Assembly (NCBI GenBank): GCA_945949385.1
Contig: CAMFEL010000051.1
Span: 1 to 12,958, forward strand
Direction of reading: 5' to 3'
DNA from: an uncultured Clostridia bacterium
GTDB lineage: Bacteria; Bacillota; Clostridia; Oscillospirales; CAG-272
DNA length: 12,958 nt
Shown here: positions 6,797 through 12,630 of the stretch, piece by piece
How positions within the stretch are numbered: the stretch's first letter is position 1
Layout of the letters: every line of letters begins with the position of its first letter
Program-made: the position numbers and the translations under genes
The notes under the pieces: generated by a model
What the model was told of the DNA's origin: nothing
What the model saw: the letters and a program-made list of their open reading frames with translations, nothing else
The model's database searches: none

Positions 6797-7231
6797 ATGA
6801 AATTTCTAAAGACCGCCGGAGAGATTCTGCGCTCCGGATGCGTTATATTTTCAATTATTTCTCTTGCTTTCTTTACAGCCGGAGCTGCAATGGCCGCCGC
6901 AAATACGGCTGCAAACAGCGACATAAATGTAAAAAGTCTGTGGATGTTTTTCCTGTTTTCCGTGCTTCTTGCCGCGGCTAACCGTATTCTGCGCATTGAC
7001 TCCGTTCACGCGGCGCTTCGTCTTCTCATTCATTTTGCCGCCTCCGCCGCCATATACTTCGTGACGGTGGTGCTGTTCGGCGACTATATTTCAAGCGGGT
7101 CTCAGGTTCTGGTGGCAATGACGCTTTTCCTTGTCATTTATCTCGTAAGCGCCGTGTTTATTCTGATTTGGATGGGTCGCAGAAAAAGAAAAGCGTCCGA
7201 TAAGAAGGAATATGTTTCGCAGTTCAAATGA
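6797..7231 (+). CDS. Small four-helix integral membrane protein, function unknown
   Basis: 144 residues from ATG 6797, with four hydrophobic segments at about 13-35, 46-63, 73-94 and 102-125. A short charged N-terminus (MKFLKTAGEILR) and a strongly basic C-terminal tail (GRRKRKASDKK) point to a cytoplasmic C-terminus. A polar loop (NTAANSDINVK) lies between helices 1 and 2. I do not recognise specific catalytic or binding residues. Length and topology resemble DUF3021-type proteins, but that is only a guess from overall shape. ATG is preferred over the in-frame TTG at 6767 because the predicted transcription start falls at about 6769. The SD is weak (AAAGG about 12 nt away). It has its own promoter and is followed by the bidirectional terminator at 7264-7294. 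Confidence 0.75.
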   Translation: MKFLKTAGEILRSGCVIFSIISLAFFTAGAAMAAANTAANSDINVKSLWMFFLFSVLLAAANRILRIDSVHAALRLLIHFAASAAIYFVTVVLFGDYISSGSQVLVAMTLFLVIYLVSAVFILIWMGRRKRKASDKKEYVSQFK

Positions 7232-7237
7232 TTTTTG

Positions 7238-7257
7238 CGGCGGGAAAGCTCCCGCCG
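7238..7257 (+). repeat. GC-rich hairpin preceding the convergent terminator
   Basis: Inverted repeat CGGCGGGA (7238-7245), loop AAGC, TCCCGCCG (7250-7257), an 8-bp GC-rich stem. No U-tract follows on either strand, so it is not a terminator by itself. It could pause RNA polymerase or protect the 3' end of the upstream message. Confidence 0.5.
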
Positions 7258-7263
7258 TGCAGT

Positions 7264-7294
7264 AAAAAAGGCACCGCCCGGGCGGTGCCTTTTT
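7264..7294. terminator. Bidirectional intrinsic terminator
   Basis: A perfect palindrome, GGCACCGCCCGGGCGGTGCC (7270-7289), is flanked by six A on the left and at least five T on the right. The stem is 8 bp with a CCGG loop and has a U-run in both orientations. It lies between the convergent membrane-protein gene (ends 7231) and lipoprotein gene (ends 7302), so it should stop transcription from both sides. Confidence 0.93.
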
Positions 7295-7301
7295 CAATCA
7301 G

Positions 7302-7733
7302 TTACTCTTCTTCGGTTATTTTCGTGAACACTAAAGTTCTGTTGCTGTGGGATATGTAAAGTGTGTCGCCGTCAAGTCTGTAAGCCGCTTTGAAATTATA
7401 ATTTACATCCCACTCAAACGGCGGATCGAAATCGTCTTTGTCGCAATAAAACTCAAGCTCGGAATCGCTGTTAGCTATGACTGTTCCCGATATGCCGGGA
7501 TTGCCGGCCTCGCAGTCATACATTGAAAATGTACCGTCTCTTTCCACCCGAAGACGGTAAAAGCCGGTATAGCCTTCGTCGGTTTCAAGATACGTATCGG
7601 CACAGTCCCACTCGCCCTCTATGGGAGAGGGCTCAGCCGACTTTTTTGCACCGCCGCAGGAAGCAAGGCAAACAGCGGCGGTAATAAGTATTGCCGTAAG
7701 CAGGGCGGCTGAAATAATCCTTTTTATTTTCAT
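7302..7733 (-). CDS. Small putative lipoprotein with a lipocalin-like C-terminal region
   Basis: 143 residues. A type II signal peptide (MKIKRIISAALLTAILITAA) runs into a lipobox LASC with the lipidated cysteine at residue 26, then GGAKKSAEPSP as a flexible linker. The mature part is acidic. It begins EGEWDCADTYLE, includes RLRVERDGTFSMYDCEAG, and ends RLDGDTLYISHSNRTLVFTK. The pattern of a G-x-W start, a G-T-F strand and a final GDTLYI...LVF resembles small beta-barrel lipocalin-like or META-like lipoproteins of Bacillota. No catalytic motif is visible and function is unknown. The ATG has GGAGG 8 nt upstream. It is the last gene of the DUF1846-SGNH-lipoprotein operon, 29 nt after the SGNH gene, and ends at the bidirectional terminator. 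Confidence 0.8.
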   Translation of the reverse strand: MKIKRIISAALLTAILITAAVCLASCGGAKKSAEPSPIEGEWDCADTYLETDEGYTGFYRLRVERDGTFSMYDCEAGNPGISGTVIANSDSELEFYCDKDDFDPPFEWDVNYNFKAAYRLDGDTLYISHSNRTLVFTKITEEE

Positions 7734-7762
7734 AATAATAGCCTCCGTTATATAATAAATAA

Positions 7763-8434
7763 TTATTCCGGTATATGCATAGGATCAAAACCGCAGTGCG
7801 ACAGAAACTCTCTTGCAATAACAGTTGCACCTATCTGGTTGGGATGTATGCGATCCCATGCAATAAATGATGAATGGCGGTATTTGAAATACCTGTCGAA
7901 TGCCGCCTGTATATCTATATACTCGGCACCGTACTTTTCGGCAAGTCTGCGGCTGACGGCGGCGTATTCCTCCATACGCGCCCTCATGGGATCCTGCCGC
8001 AGCGGCTCCATATAATAAGGCGACATCACGAAGATTCCCTTTACTCCGCTTTTGGATTTTGACATTTCAAGCATTTGCGCAAGGTTTTCGCCGTATTCCT
8101 CCGGCGAAATATGCTGATCCGTCTGAGACGGCGAGTCAAACTGTCTCCAGCAGTCATTGCCTCCTATAAGTATGCTTATCCACCGGGGATCAAGGTCGAT
8201 GACATCCCGCTTAAAGCGTCTTAAAAGGTCTGCGCTGGAGTCGCCGTTCACTCCGGAATTTGTTACTCTGACGCGAATCTCCGGATAATATGCCGCAAGC
8301 ATATTGTCAATTATTCTGACATAGCTTTTTCCTAGATTATCCCACATGGAGCCGTCTCCAACAGGTTTGACACTGTCCATATCGGTTATGGAGTCGCCTG
8401 CAAAAACTATTCTGTCATAATCGGAAAATATCAT
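7763..8434 (-). CDS. SGNH/GDSL-family hydrolase (probable esterase)
   Basis: 223 residues, the full length of a single SGNH domain. The four family blocks are in order. Block I is FAGDSITD with nucleophile S15. Block II is NSGVNGDSS (59-67) with the oxyanion Gly. Block III is GGND (91-94) with oxyanion N93. Block V is DRIHPNQIG (194-202), giving the catalytic D194 and H197. There is no signal peptide, so it should act in the cytoplasm. Family members deacylate small esters, often acetylated sugars or xylo-oligosaccharides; the substrate here cannot be read from sequence. The ATG has AAGGAGG 6 nt upstream. It lies 24 nt after the DUF1846 gene and 29 nt before the lipoprotein gene, with no promoter between. 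Confidence 0.9.
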   Translation of the reverse strand: MIFSDYDRIVFAGDSITDMDSVKPVGDGSMWDNLGKSYVRIIDNMLAAYYPEIRVRVTNSGVNGDSSADLLRRFKRDVIDLDPRWISILIGGNDCWRQFDSPSQTDQHISPEEYGENLAQMLEMSKSKSGVKGIFVMSPYYMEPLRQDPMRARMEEYAAVSRRLAEKYGAEYIDIQAAFDRYFKYRHSSFIAWDRIHPNQIGATVIAREFLSHCGFDPMHIPE

Positions 8435-8458
8435 GGTATGCCTCCTTAAAGCAACATT

Positions 8459-9943
8459 TCAGCTTCTGTGATAAAGGGTGCGATGCTCGTATTTCGGTTC
8501 ACAGCTTACATTTATACCAAGCTTTTTATATGTTTTTTCGTCTACGGAGGAAAGAATTATGGAAAAATGGGCTCCGCAGGCGGCAAGCCGCGGCAGCGCT
8601 TCCATTGCAAGTCTAGCCGTCTCGCTGTTTACCGAGCTTGCGGCAAGGGCAATAAGCACCTCGTCGGAATGAAGTCTGGGATTATGGTTGCCCAGCATCT
8701 CCGTTTTCAAACGGCAGATGGGAGCGATGGTCTCAGCGTCTATCAGGTCTACCGAATCGTCAATACCGGCAAGGGTCTTCAGCGCATTAAGCAGCAGCGC
8801 AGCAGATGCACCCAGCAGATTGCTTGTTTTTCCGGTAACTATGCTGCCGTCGGGAAGCTGCATTGCTCCGGCAGGCTTTCCTGTCTCGCTTTCTTTGTCA
8901 AGGGCAGCTTTTACTGCGGGGAAAATATCCTTTGTCACTCCCGCCTGCTGCATTATAAGCTCATTCTTCGCAAGGAGCGCAGGGGGCGCGGCGTGCTTTG
9001 ACACATCCTCGGCTGCTTTGAAATAGCGGCGCAGTATTTCCATATTTGCCGCTTCTCTTACAGCTTCGTCGTCAAAAATGCAAAAGCCTGCCATATTTAC
9101 ACCCATATCCGTGGGGGACTTATAGGGGCACTCGCCGAGGATCTGTTCAAGCATTGCACGAAGCACCGGAAAAATTTCAACATCGCGGTTATAATTGACA
9201 GCGGTTTTGCCGTATGCCTCAAGATGGAAGGGGTCTATCATATTTATATCGTCAAGGTCTGCGGTGGCAGACTCGTATGCAATGTTTACGGGGTGCTTCA
9301 AGGGCAGATTCCAGATCGGGAAGGTCTCGAATTTAGCGTATCCCGCCTTTTGCCCCCGCTTGTTTTCGTGATAAAGCTGTGACAGACAGGTTGCCATTTT
9401 ACCGCTTCCGGGGCCGGGAGCGGTAACTACCACAAGGGGACGGGTAGTTTCTATGTAGTCGTTTCTGCCGTAGCCCTCCTCGCTGACTATACCCTGCACA
9501 TCGGAGGGGTACCCCGGAATGGGATAGTGCAGAAAGCTTTTCATACCGAGGTCGCTGAGGCGTTTGCGAAATTTGTCCGCACCCGGCTGACCGCTGTAGC
9601 GGGTTATTACCACGCTGCCCACGTAAAATCCCAGGCCGCGGAAAATATCGGTAAGACGCAAGGCGTCATCGTCGTAGCTGATTCCGAGATCGCCGCGCAG
9701 TTTATTCTTCTCTATATCGTCGGCGTTGATGGCAATGATAATCTCCACCTCGTCGCGGATCTTTGAAAGCATTCTGATTTTGGAGTCCGGTTCAAAGCCG
9801 GGAAGTACACGGGAAGCGTGGTAATCGTCAAACAGCTTGCCGCCGAATTCGAGATACAGCTTGCCGCCGAACTGGGCAATGCGCTGTTGTATGCATTCGG
9901 ACTGAATTTCCATATACTTATCGTTATCAAAACCTATTCTCAT
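8459..9943 (-). CDS. DUF1846 family protein
   Basis: 494 residues with a full-length match to the DUF1846 family, recognised from MRIGFDNDKYMEIQSECIQQ, FGGKLFDDYHASRVLPGFEP (33-52), INADDIEKNKLRGDLGISYD, YIETTRPLVVVTAPGPGSGK (163-182), AKFETFPIWNLPLKHPVNIA and NMIDPFHLEAYGKTAVNYNRD. The family is cytosolic and of unestablished function. The segment APGPGSGKMAT resembles a P-loop but has Met where Walker A has Ser/Thr, so nucleotide binding is an inference. The C-terminal third has a Gly/Ala-rich block (GKTSNLLGASAALLLNALKT). It is first in the operon, from a good extended -10 promoter, with AAAGGA 11 nt before the ATG. Downstream are an SGNH hydrolase and a lipoprotein; I know of no established link among the three. 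Confidence 0.93.
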   Translation of the reverse strand: MRIGFDNDKYMEIQSECIQQRIAQFGGKLYLEFGGKLFDDYHASRVLPGFEPDSKIRMLSKIRDEVEIIIAINADDIEKNKLRGDLGISYDDDALRLTDIFRGLGFYVGSVVITRYSGQPGADKFRKRLSDLGMKSFLHYPIPGYPSDVQGIVSEEGYGRNDYIETTRPLVVVTAPGPGSGKMATCLSQLYHENKRGQKAGYAKFETFPIWNLPLKHPVNIAYESATADLDDINMIDPFHLEAYGKTAVNYNRDVEIFPVLRAMLEQILGECPYKSPTDMGVNMAGFCIFDDEAVREAANMEILRRYFKAAEDVSKHAAPPALLAKNELIMQQAGVTKDIFPAVKAALDKESETGKPAGAMQLPDGSIVTGKTSNLLGASAALLLNALKTLAGIDDSVDLIDAETIAPICRLKTEMLGNHNPRLHSDEVLIALAASSVNSETARLAMEALPRLAACGAHFSIILSSVDEKTYKKLGINVSCEPKYEHRTLYHRS

Positions 9944-9993
9944 ATAAATGCTGTTCCTTTCACTTCCCTGTGGGTTTTTTCCATACTTTTAAT

Positions 9994-10022
9994 ATGATAC
10001 CACATTTGTGACGTTTCGGCAA
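9994..10022 (-). promoter_or_regulatory. Extended -10 promoter of the DUF1846 operon
   Basis: On the minus strand, -35 TTGCCG (10017-10022), a 17-bp spacer and -10 TATCAT (9994-9999) preceded by TGG, giving an extended -10 (TGnTATCAT). A 14-bp A/T palindrome, ATTTTTATAAAAAT (10027-10040), lies just upstream of the -35, where an UP element would sit. The predicted start near 9987 gives a leader of about 44 nt. Confidence 0.75.
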
Positions 10023-10065
10023 CGGAATTTTTATAAAAATATGAATTTTTGCGATTATGTGTCTA

Positions 10066-10094
10066 TTGACAGGTCTGTGCTTCGGTGTTACTAT
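10066..10094 (+). promoter_or_regulatory. SigA-type promoter of the DUF1294 operon
   Basis: Perfect -35 TTGACA (10066-10071), a 17-bp spacer and -10 TACTAT (10089-10094). The start is predicted near 10101, which coincides with the SD GGAGGG (10101-10106) of the first gene. The leader would be only about 12 nt, with the SD at its extreme 5' end. Confidence 0.85.
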
Positions 10095-10112
10095 ATGTTC
10101 GGAGGGATAAAA

Positions 10113-10415
10113 ATGCTGAAAGTTTATCTTATTTACACTGCAGTCGTCACTCTTCTGACTCTGGCGCTGTTTATTGCGGACAAGCTCCGCTCAAAAAATG
10201 AAAAACTGATCCGTCTGCCCGAGGAGCTTTTGCTGGCGTTTACGTGTCTGGGCGGCAGTCTCGGTGCCCTTGCAGGTATTTACATAATCCGTCATAAAAC
10301 AAGCTTTAAGACCAAATTTCACTTTATTATCGGCACATGGCTTGCATTTGCCGTGCAGGCTTCACTTGCCGTGATAACAGCTCTTTCCGCCGGCGGATAC
10401 ATAGGAGGTAAGATG
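10113..10415 (+). CDS. DUF1294 family small membrane protein
   Basis: 101 residues read 10113-10415, with the stop at 10416-10418. It matches DUF1294 through the family pattern of an N-terminal helix ending in a DK pair (YLIYTAVVTLLTLALFIADK, 5-24), then RLPEELLLAFTCLGGSLGAL (34-53) and the RHKT motif (60-63, followed by SFKTKFHF). Three hydrophobic segments at about 3-21, 37-58 and 70-92 make it an integral membrane protein. Some DUF1294 proteins are fused to cold-shock domains, but this one stands alone. Function is not established. ATG 10113 is chosen because GGAGGG lies 6 nt upstream and the predicted transcription start is near 10101, which rules out the longer in-frame reading from 10008. 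The stop overlaps the GTG start of the next gene. Confidence 0.88.
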
Positions 10416-10630
10416 TGAACAACAGAGGGTTTACTCACAACGGCAGTATTTTCAGAAGCATTTCAAAACTTCTGAAAGCGGTATTTATGAGCGTCGGCTA
10501 CGGAATGCTGTGGACGGGAATAGTTTTCAGAGCATATCAGTGGGGTCCCGCGGTACTTGTGATCGGTGCCGTATTTACACTTATCACCGTATTTCTCAGT
10601 ATTATAATACCGTTATCAAGGCTGAAATAA
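10415..10630 (+). CDS. 71-residue two-helix membrane protein, function unknown
   Basis: A small ORF starting at GTG 10415, overlapping the DUF1294 stop (ATGTGA: DUF1294 ends at TGA 10416-10418 and this gene begins at GTG 10415-10417). A strong SD AGGAGG (10403-10408) lies 6 nt before the GTG, which supports translation and coupling. A basic N-terminal region of about 20 residues (RGFTHNGSIFRSISKLLK) precedes two hydrophobic segments at about 22-41 and 45-67. A short aromatic loop (AYQWGP) lies between them and the protein ends LSRLK, so both termini are probably cytoplasmic. I do not recognise the family. Operon membership with DUF1294 and the terminator immediately downstream argue that it is a real gene. 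Confidence 0.75.
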   Translation: MNNRGFTHNGSIFRSISKLLKAVFMSVGYGMLWTGIVFRAYQWGPAVLVIGAVFTLITVFLSIIIPLSRLK

Positions 10631-10636
10631 AAGTGA

Positions 10637-10662
10637 GGGCTGAAGCGCAAGCGCTTCAGCCC
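10637..10662. terminator. Hairpin terminator between convergent genes
   Basis: Inverted repeat GGGCTGAAGCGC (10637-10648), AA, GCGCTTCAGCCC (10651-10662). It folds as an 11-bp stem with a CAAG loop. TTTGCTT follows on the plus strand and TCACTTTTATTT on the minus strand, so both U-tracts are interrupted. It lies 6 nt after the 71-aa gene and 25 nt before the end of the convergent GH4 gene, so it can serve both. Confidence 0.85.
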
Positions 10663-10687
10663 TTTGCTTATATAAGTTTTAGTTAAA

Positions 10688-12064
10688 TCACTTTATGTAT
10701 TCCGTCAGGTATTCTTTTGTATTGTCTACCATTTCGTCAAACAGCTTTCTTGCGTCGTGCAGGTTAAGGCGTACAAGTCTGTCGTTTGCAAAGACATTGA
10801 ACGCCGCTTCAAGGTCTCGCTCTCTTGCCGCTTTTGAAAGCGCCTCCTGAGAATAAATAACGGGCATTACAAGGGGACAGAGATTTTCGGGAATATTGCC
10901 GCTGTCAACAGGAACTACGCTGTCGCGGGAAAAGGCGGCGTTAGTCTCAACTACGGCGCCTAAGGGAGCATTGGGGATCTGTCCGCGATTGGGCAGGTTT
11001 ACGTTTGTAACAAAGTCGCCCAATCCAAGAAGGGACATTATCTGATTTACGCCCTCCTCTCCGCGGTCTCCGAACCATATATCCTCTTCCCTGTTGAGAA
11101 TTCGGCGGGACGTGGCATATCTCTGATCTCTCTCCTGCTTGCGCCATTTTACTGAGGTAAGTCCGAAGCCGTACTCGTCAACGGTTTCGGGGTCTTTCAG
11201 ATACCAGTCGCCCGGGCAGAACTCCGCAAGGTGTCTGTCACCGGCGCACGCCATATAGCCGTAACGGCGGAAAAGGTCGAATTTGACTTTATAGTTTGTT
11301 TTGAATTCTTTATTTATCCAGTTCTGTTCGTTCAGAGGCTTATAGCCGTCCGGATTTTCAGCCACCATTTTTTCGTAAAGCGGGAACATATCAACGCCGT
11401 GACAGACGGCACTTGTGAGCCATGTAAAATGGTTCACGCCTACAATATTCACATCCACATCGCGGCGGTCTGCCTGACCTTTGCATTCCCTTACATACAG
11501 CTCCGCAAGCTGACGCTGCGAATCGAACACCTCATGACAGCAGCCGTATGCTTTGATATTGGGGAAAGCGTCATAAAGTGCTTTGACGCAGAGGGTCATG
11601 GGGTTAGTATAGTTAATGACCCATGCGTCGGGACAGCATTTTTCAACGGCATGAGCGATGACCTCAAACATAGGAACGCTGCGCAGAGTACGCAGCACTC
11701 CCGCAGGACCAGCAGTATCGCCTACGGACTGGTAGATCCCGTATTTTTCGGGTGCATGGACATCTGATTCCATTTCGTCAAAAGTGGCGGGAAGGATGGA
11801 AATTACCACAAAATCCGCTCCCTCAAGCGCTTGTTCCAGAGTCTTGCACGCCTTATACCTGAAATTACCGTTACCGTTTTTCATTTCGGGAAGCAATGCC
11901 CCTATCTTTTCATTGTCAAGCGCCGCTTCGCAGTCTATGTCATACAGGTTTACGATGCCGCTGATTTTGTCGGCTGCGCGGGATAGATCCGACATAAAGC
12001 ACCACGCCCAGCCGCGGGAGCCTCCGCCTATGTATGCTATCTTTACGTTATCGACACGGTTCAT
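10688..12064 (-). CDS. lplD: GH4 family alpha-galacturonidase (LplD-like)
   Basis: 458 residues, a full-length GH4 glycosidase. The family uses NAD+ and a divalent metal (typically Mn2+) in a redox-elimination mechanism. Visible features are a Rossmann start KIAYIGGGSRGWA (8-20) for NAD+, ADFVVISILP at 83-92, NYTNPM at 151-156, the metal-binding cysteine motif CCHEVF (175-180) and GVNHFTW (209-215) with the metal-ligand His. The CHEV tetrad (176-179) is the reported signature of alpha-galacturonidases such as Bacillus subtilis LplD. It distinguishes them from alpha-galactosidases (CHS/CHG) and phospho-glucosidases, so the likely substrate is a galacturonic acid disaccharide from pectin. It should be cytosolic, as no signal peptide is seen. 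The ATG follows a modest SD (AAAGGACGGA). It has its own promoter and no transporter or other pectin gene beside it in this window. Confidence 0.88.
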   Translation of the reverse strand: MNRVDNVKIAYIGGGSRGWAWCFMSDLSRAADKISGIVNLYDIDCEAALDNEKIGALLPEMKNGNGNFRYKACKTLEQALEGADFVVISILPATFDEMESDVHAPEKYGIYQSVGDTAGPAGVLRTLRSVPMFEVIAHAVEKCCPDAWVINYTNPMTLCVKALYDAFPNIKAYGCCHEVFDSQRQLAELYVRECKGQADRRDVDVNIVGVNHFTWLTSAVCHGVDMFPLYEKMVAENPDGYKPLNEQNWINKEFKTNYKVKFDLFRRYGYMACAGDRHLAEFCPGDWYLKDPETVDEYGFGLTSVKWRKQERDQRYATSRRILNREEDIWFGDRGEEGVNQIMSLLGLGDFVTNVNLPNRGQIPNAPLGAVVETNAAFSRDSVVPVDSGNIPENLCPLVMPVIYSQEALSKAARERDLEAAFNVFANDRLVRLNLHDARKLFDEMVDNTKEYLTEYIK

Positions 12065-12096
12065 AACTTCGTCCGTCCTTTCGGAATATTTTCATT

Positions 12097-12125
12097 ATAA
12101 TAACACTGTTAAGAGAGATTTTCAA
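12097..12125 (-). promoter_or_regulatory. SigA-type promoter of the GH4 gene
   Basis: On the minus strand, -35 TTGAAA (12120-12125), a 17-bp spacer and -10 TATTAT (12097-12102), each 5 of 6 to consensus. An alternative -10 TATAAT overlaps three bases further downstream but has a 20-bp spacer. The predicted leader is about 27 nt. Confidence 0.75.
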
Positions 12126-12131
12126 GGGTTA

Positions 12132-12148
12132 TTTGAAACTTTTTCAAA
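12132..12148. promoter_or_regulatory. Operator-like inverted repeat upstream of the GH4 promoter
   Basis: A perfect inverted repeat with 7-bp arms, TTTGAAA-CTT-TTTCAAA (12132-12148), lies 6 nt upstream of the -35 of the GH4 gene and just beyond the ybaK stop. It has no G/C-rich stem and no following U-run in the direction of ybaK transcription, so it is unlikely to be an intrinsic terminator. An activator or repressor site is possible. It does not fit the cre consensus. Confidence 0.4.
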
Positions 12149-12152
12149 AAAA

Positions 12153-12629
12153 TTATTTGTGCATTATAATGTCCGCAAAGTCAGCACCCACAAGCTTTGC
12201 AAGGCTTTTCGGATCTACTTCCACCTGATTTCCCACGCGACCTGCGGAAACGAAAATTGTATCAAGATTTTGCGCGCTTTCGTGAATGACCGTTCTGAAA
12301 TGTTTTTTCATTCCCACCGGCGAACAGCCGCCGTGAATATAACCGGTTAGAGGCAAAAGCTCCTTTTGCTTTATCATCTCCACGGATTTTTCACCGACTG
12401 CCCGTGCCGCCGCTTTAAGGTCAAGGGTTTCGGCAACGGGGATAACGAAAACATAGTTCACCTTTTTGCCGGAAACGGTAACAAGTGTCTTAAATACCAT
12501 AGTTTCGTCCTGACCCAACAGAGCGGCAACCTTTACACCCTCGGTTTCGGTGGGGTCGTAGGTAAAATGTCTGTATTTTATGCCGGCACGCTCAAGCTCG
12601 CGCATGGCATTTGTTTTTGCTTCGCTCAT
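12153..12629 (-). CDS. ybaK: Cys-tRNA(Pro)/Cys-tRNA(Cys) deacylase, YbaK/EbsC family
   Basis: 158 residues, the usual length for stand-alone YbaK. It hydrolyses cysteine mischarged on tRNA(Pro) by prolyl-tRNA synthetase, a trans-editing activity in the cytosol. Motifs seen are KTNAMRELERAGIKYRHFTY (5-24), MVFKTLV with the conserved lysine K47, VIPVAETLDLKAAARAVGEK (62-81), TGYIHGGCSPVGMKK (95-109) and the VSAGRVG loop (127-133, GxxG type). All are typical of the family. The start is one base after the nnrD stop, and its SD-like AGGA lies within the nnrD 3' end, so the two genes are translationally linked. No convincing terminator separates it from the GH4 gene 88 nt downstream, so some read-through into GH4 is possible. 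Confidence 0.94.
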   Translation of the reverse strand: MSEAKTNAMRELERAGIKYRHFTYDPTETEGVKVAALLGQDETMVFKTLVTVSGKKVNYVFVIPVAETLDLKAAARAVGEKSVEMIKQKELLPLTGYIHGGCSPVGMKKHFRTVIHESAQNLDTIFVSAGRVGNQVEVDPKSLAKLVGADFADIIMHK

Positions 12630-12630
12630 T

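Noticed and set aside
10008..10112. DUF1294 extended by 35 residues to 10008.
   Set aside because: The extension would contain the consensus promoter and lie upstream of the predicted transcription start, and it has no family similarity.
12132..12148. The repeat after ybaK as an intrinsic terminator.
   Set aside because: The stem is A/T-rich with no G/C base and no U-run follows it in the ybaK direction.
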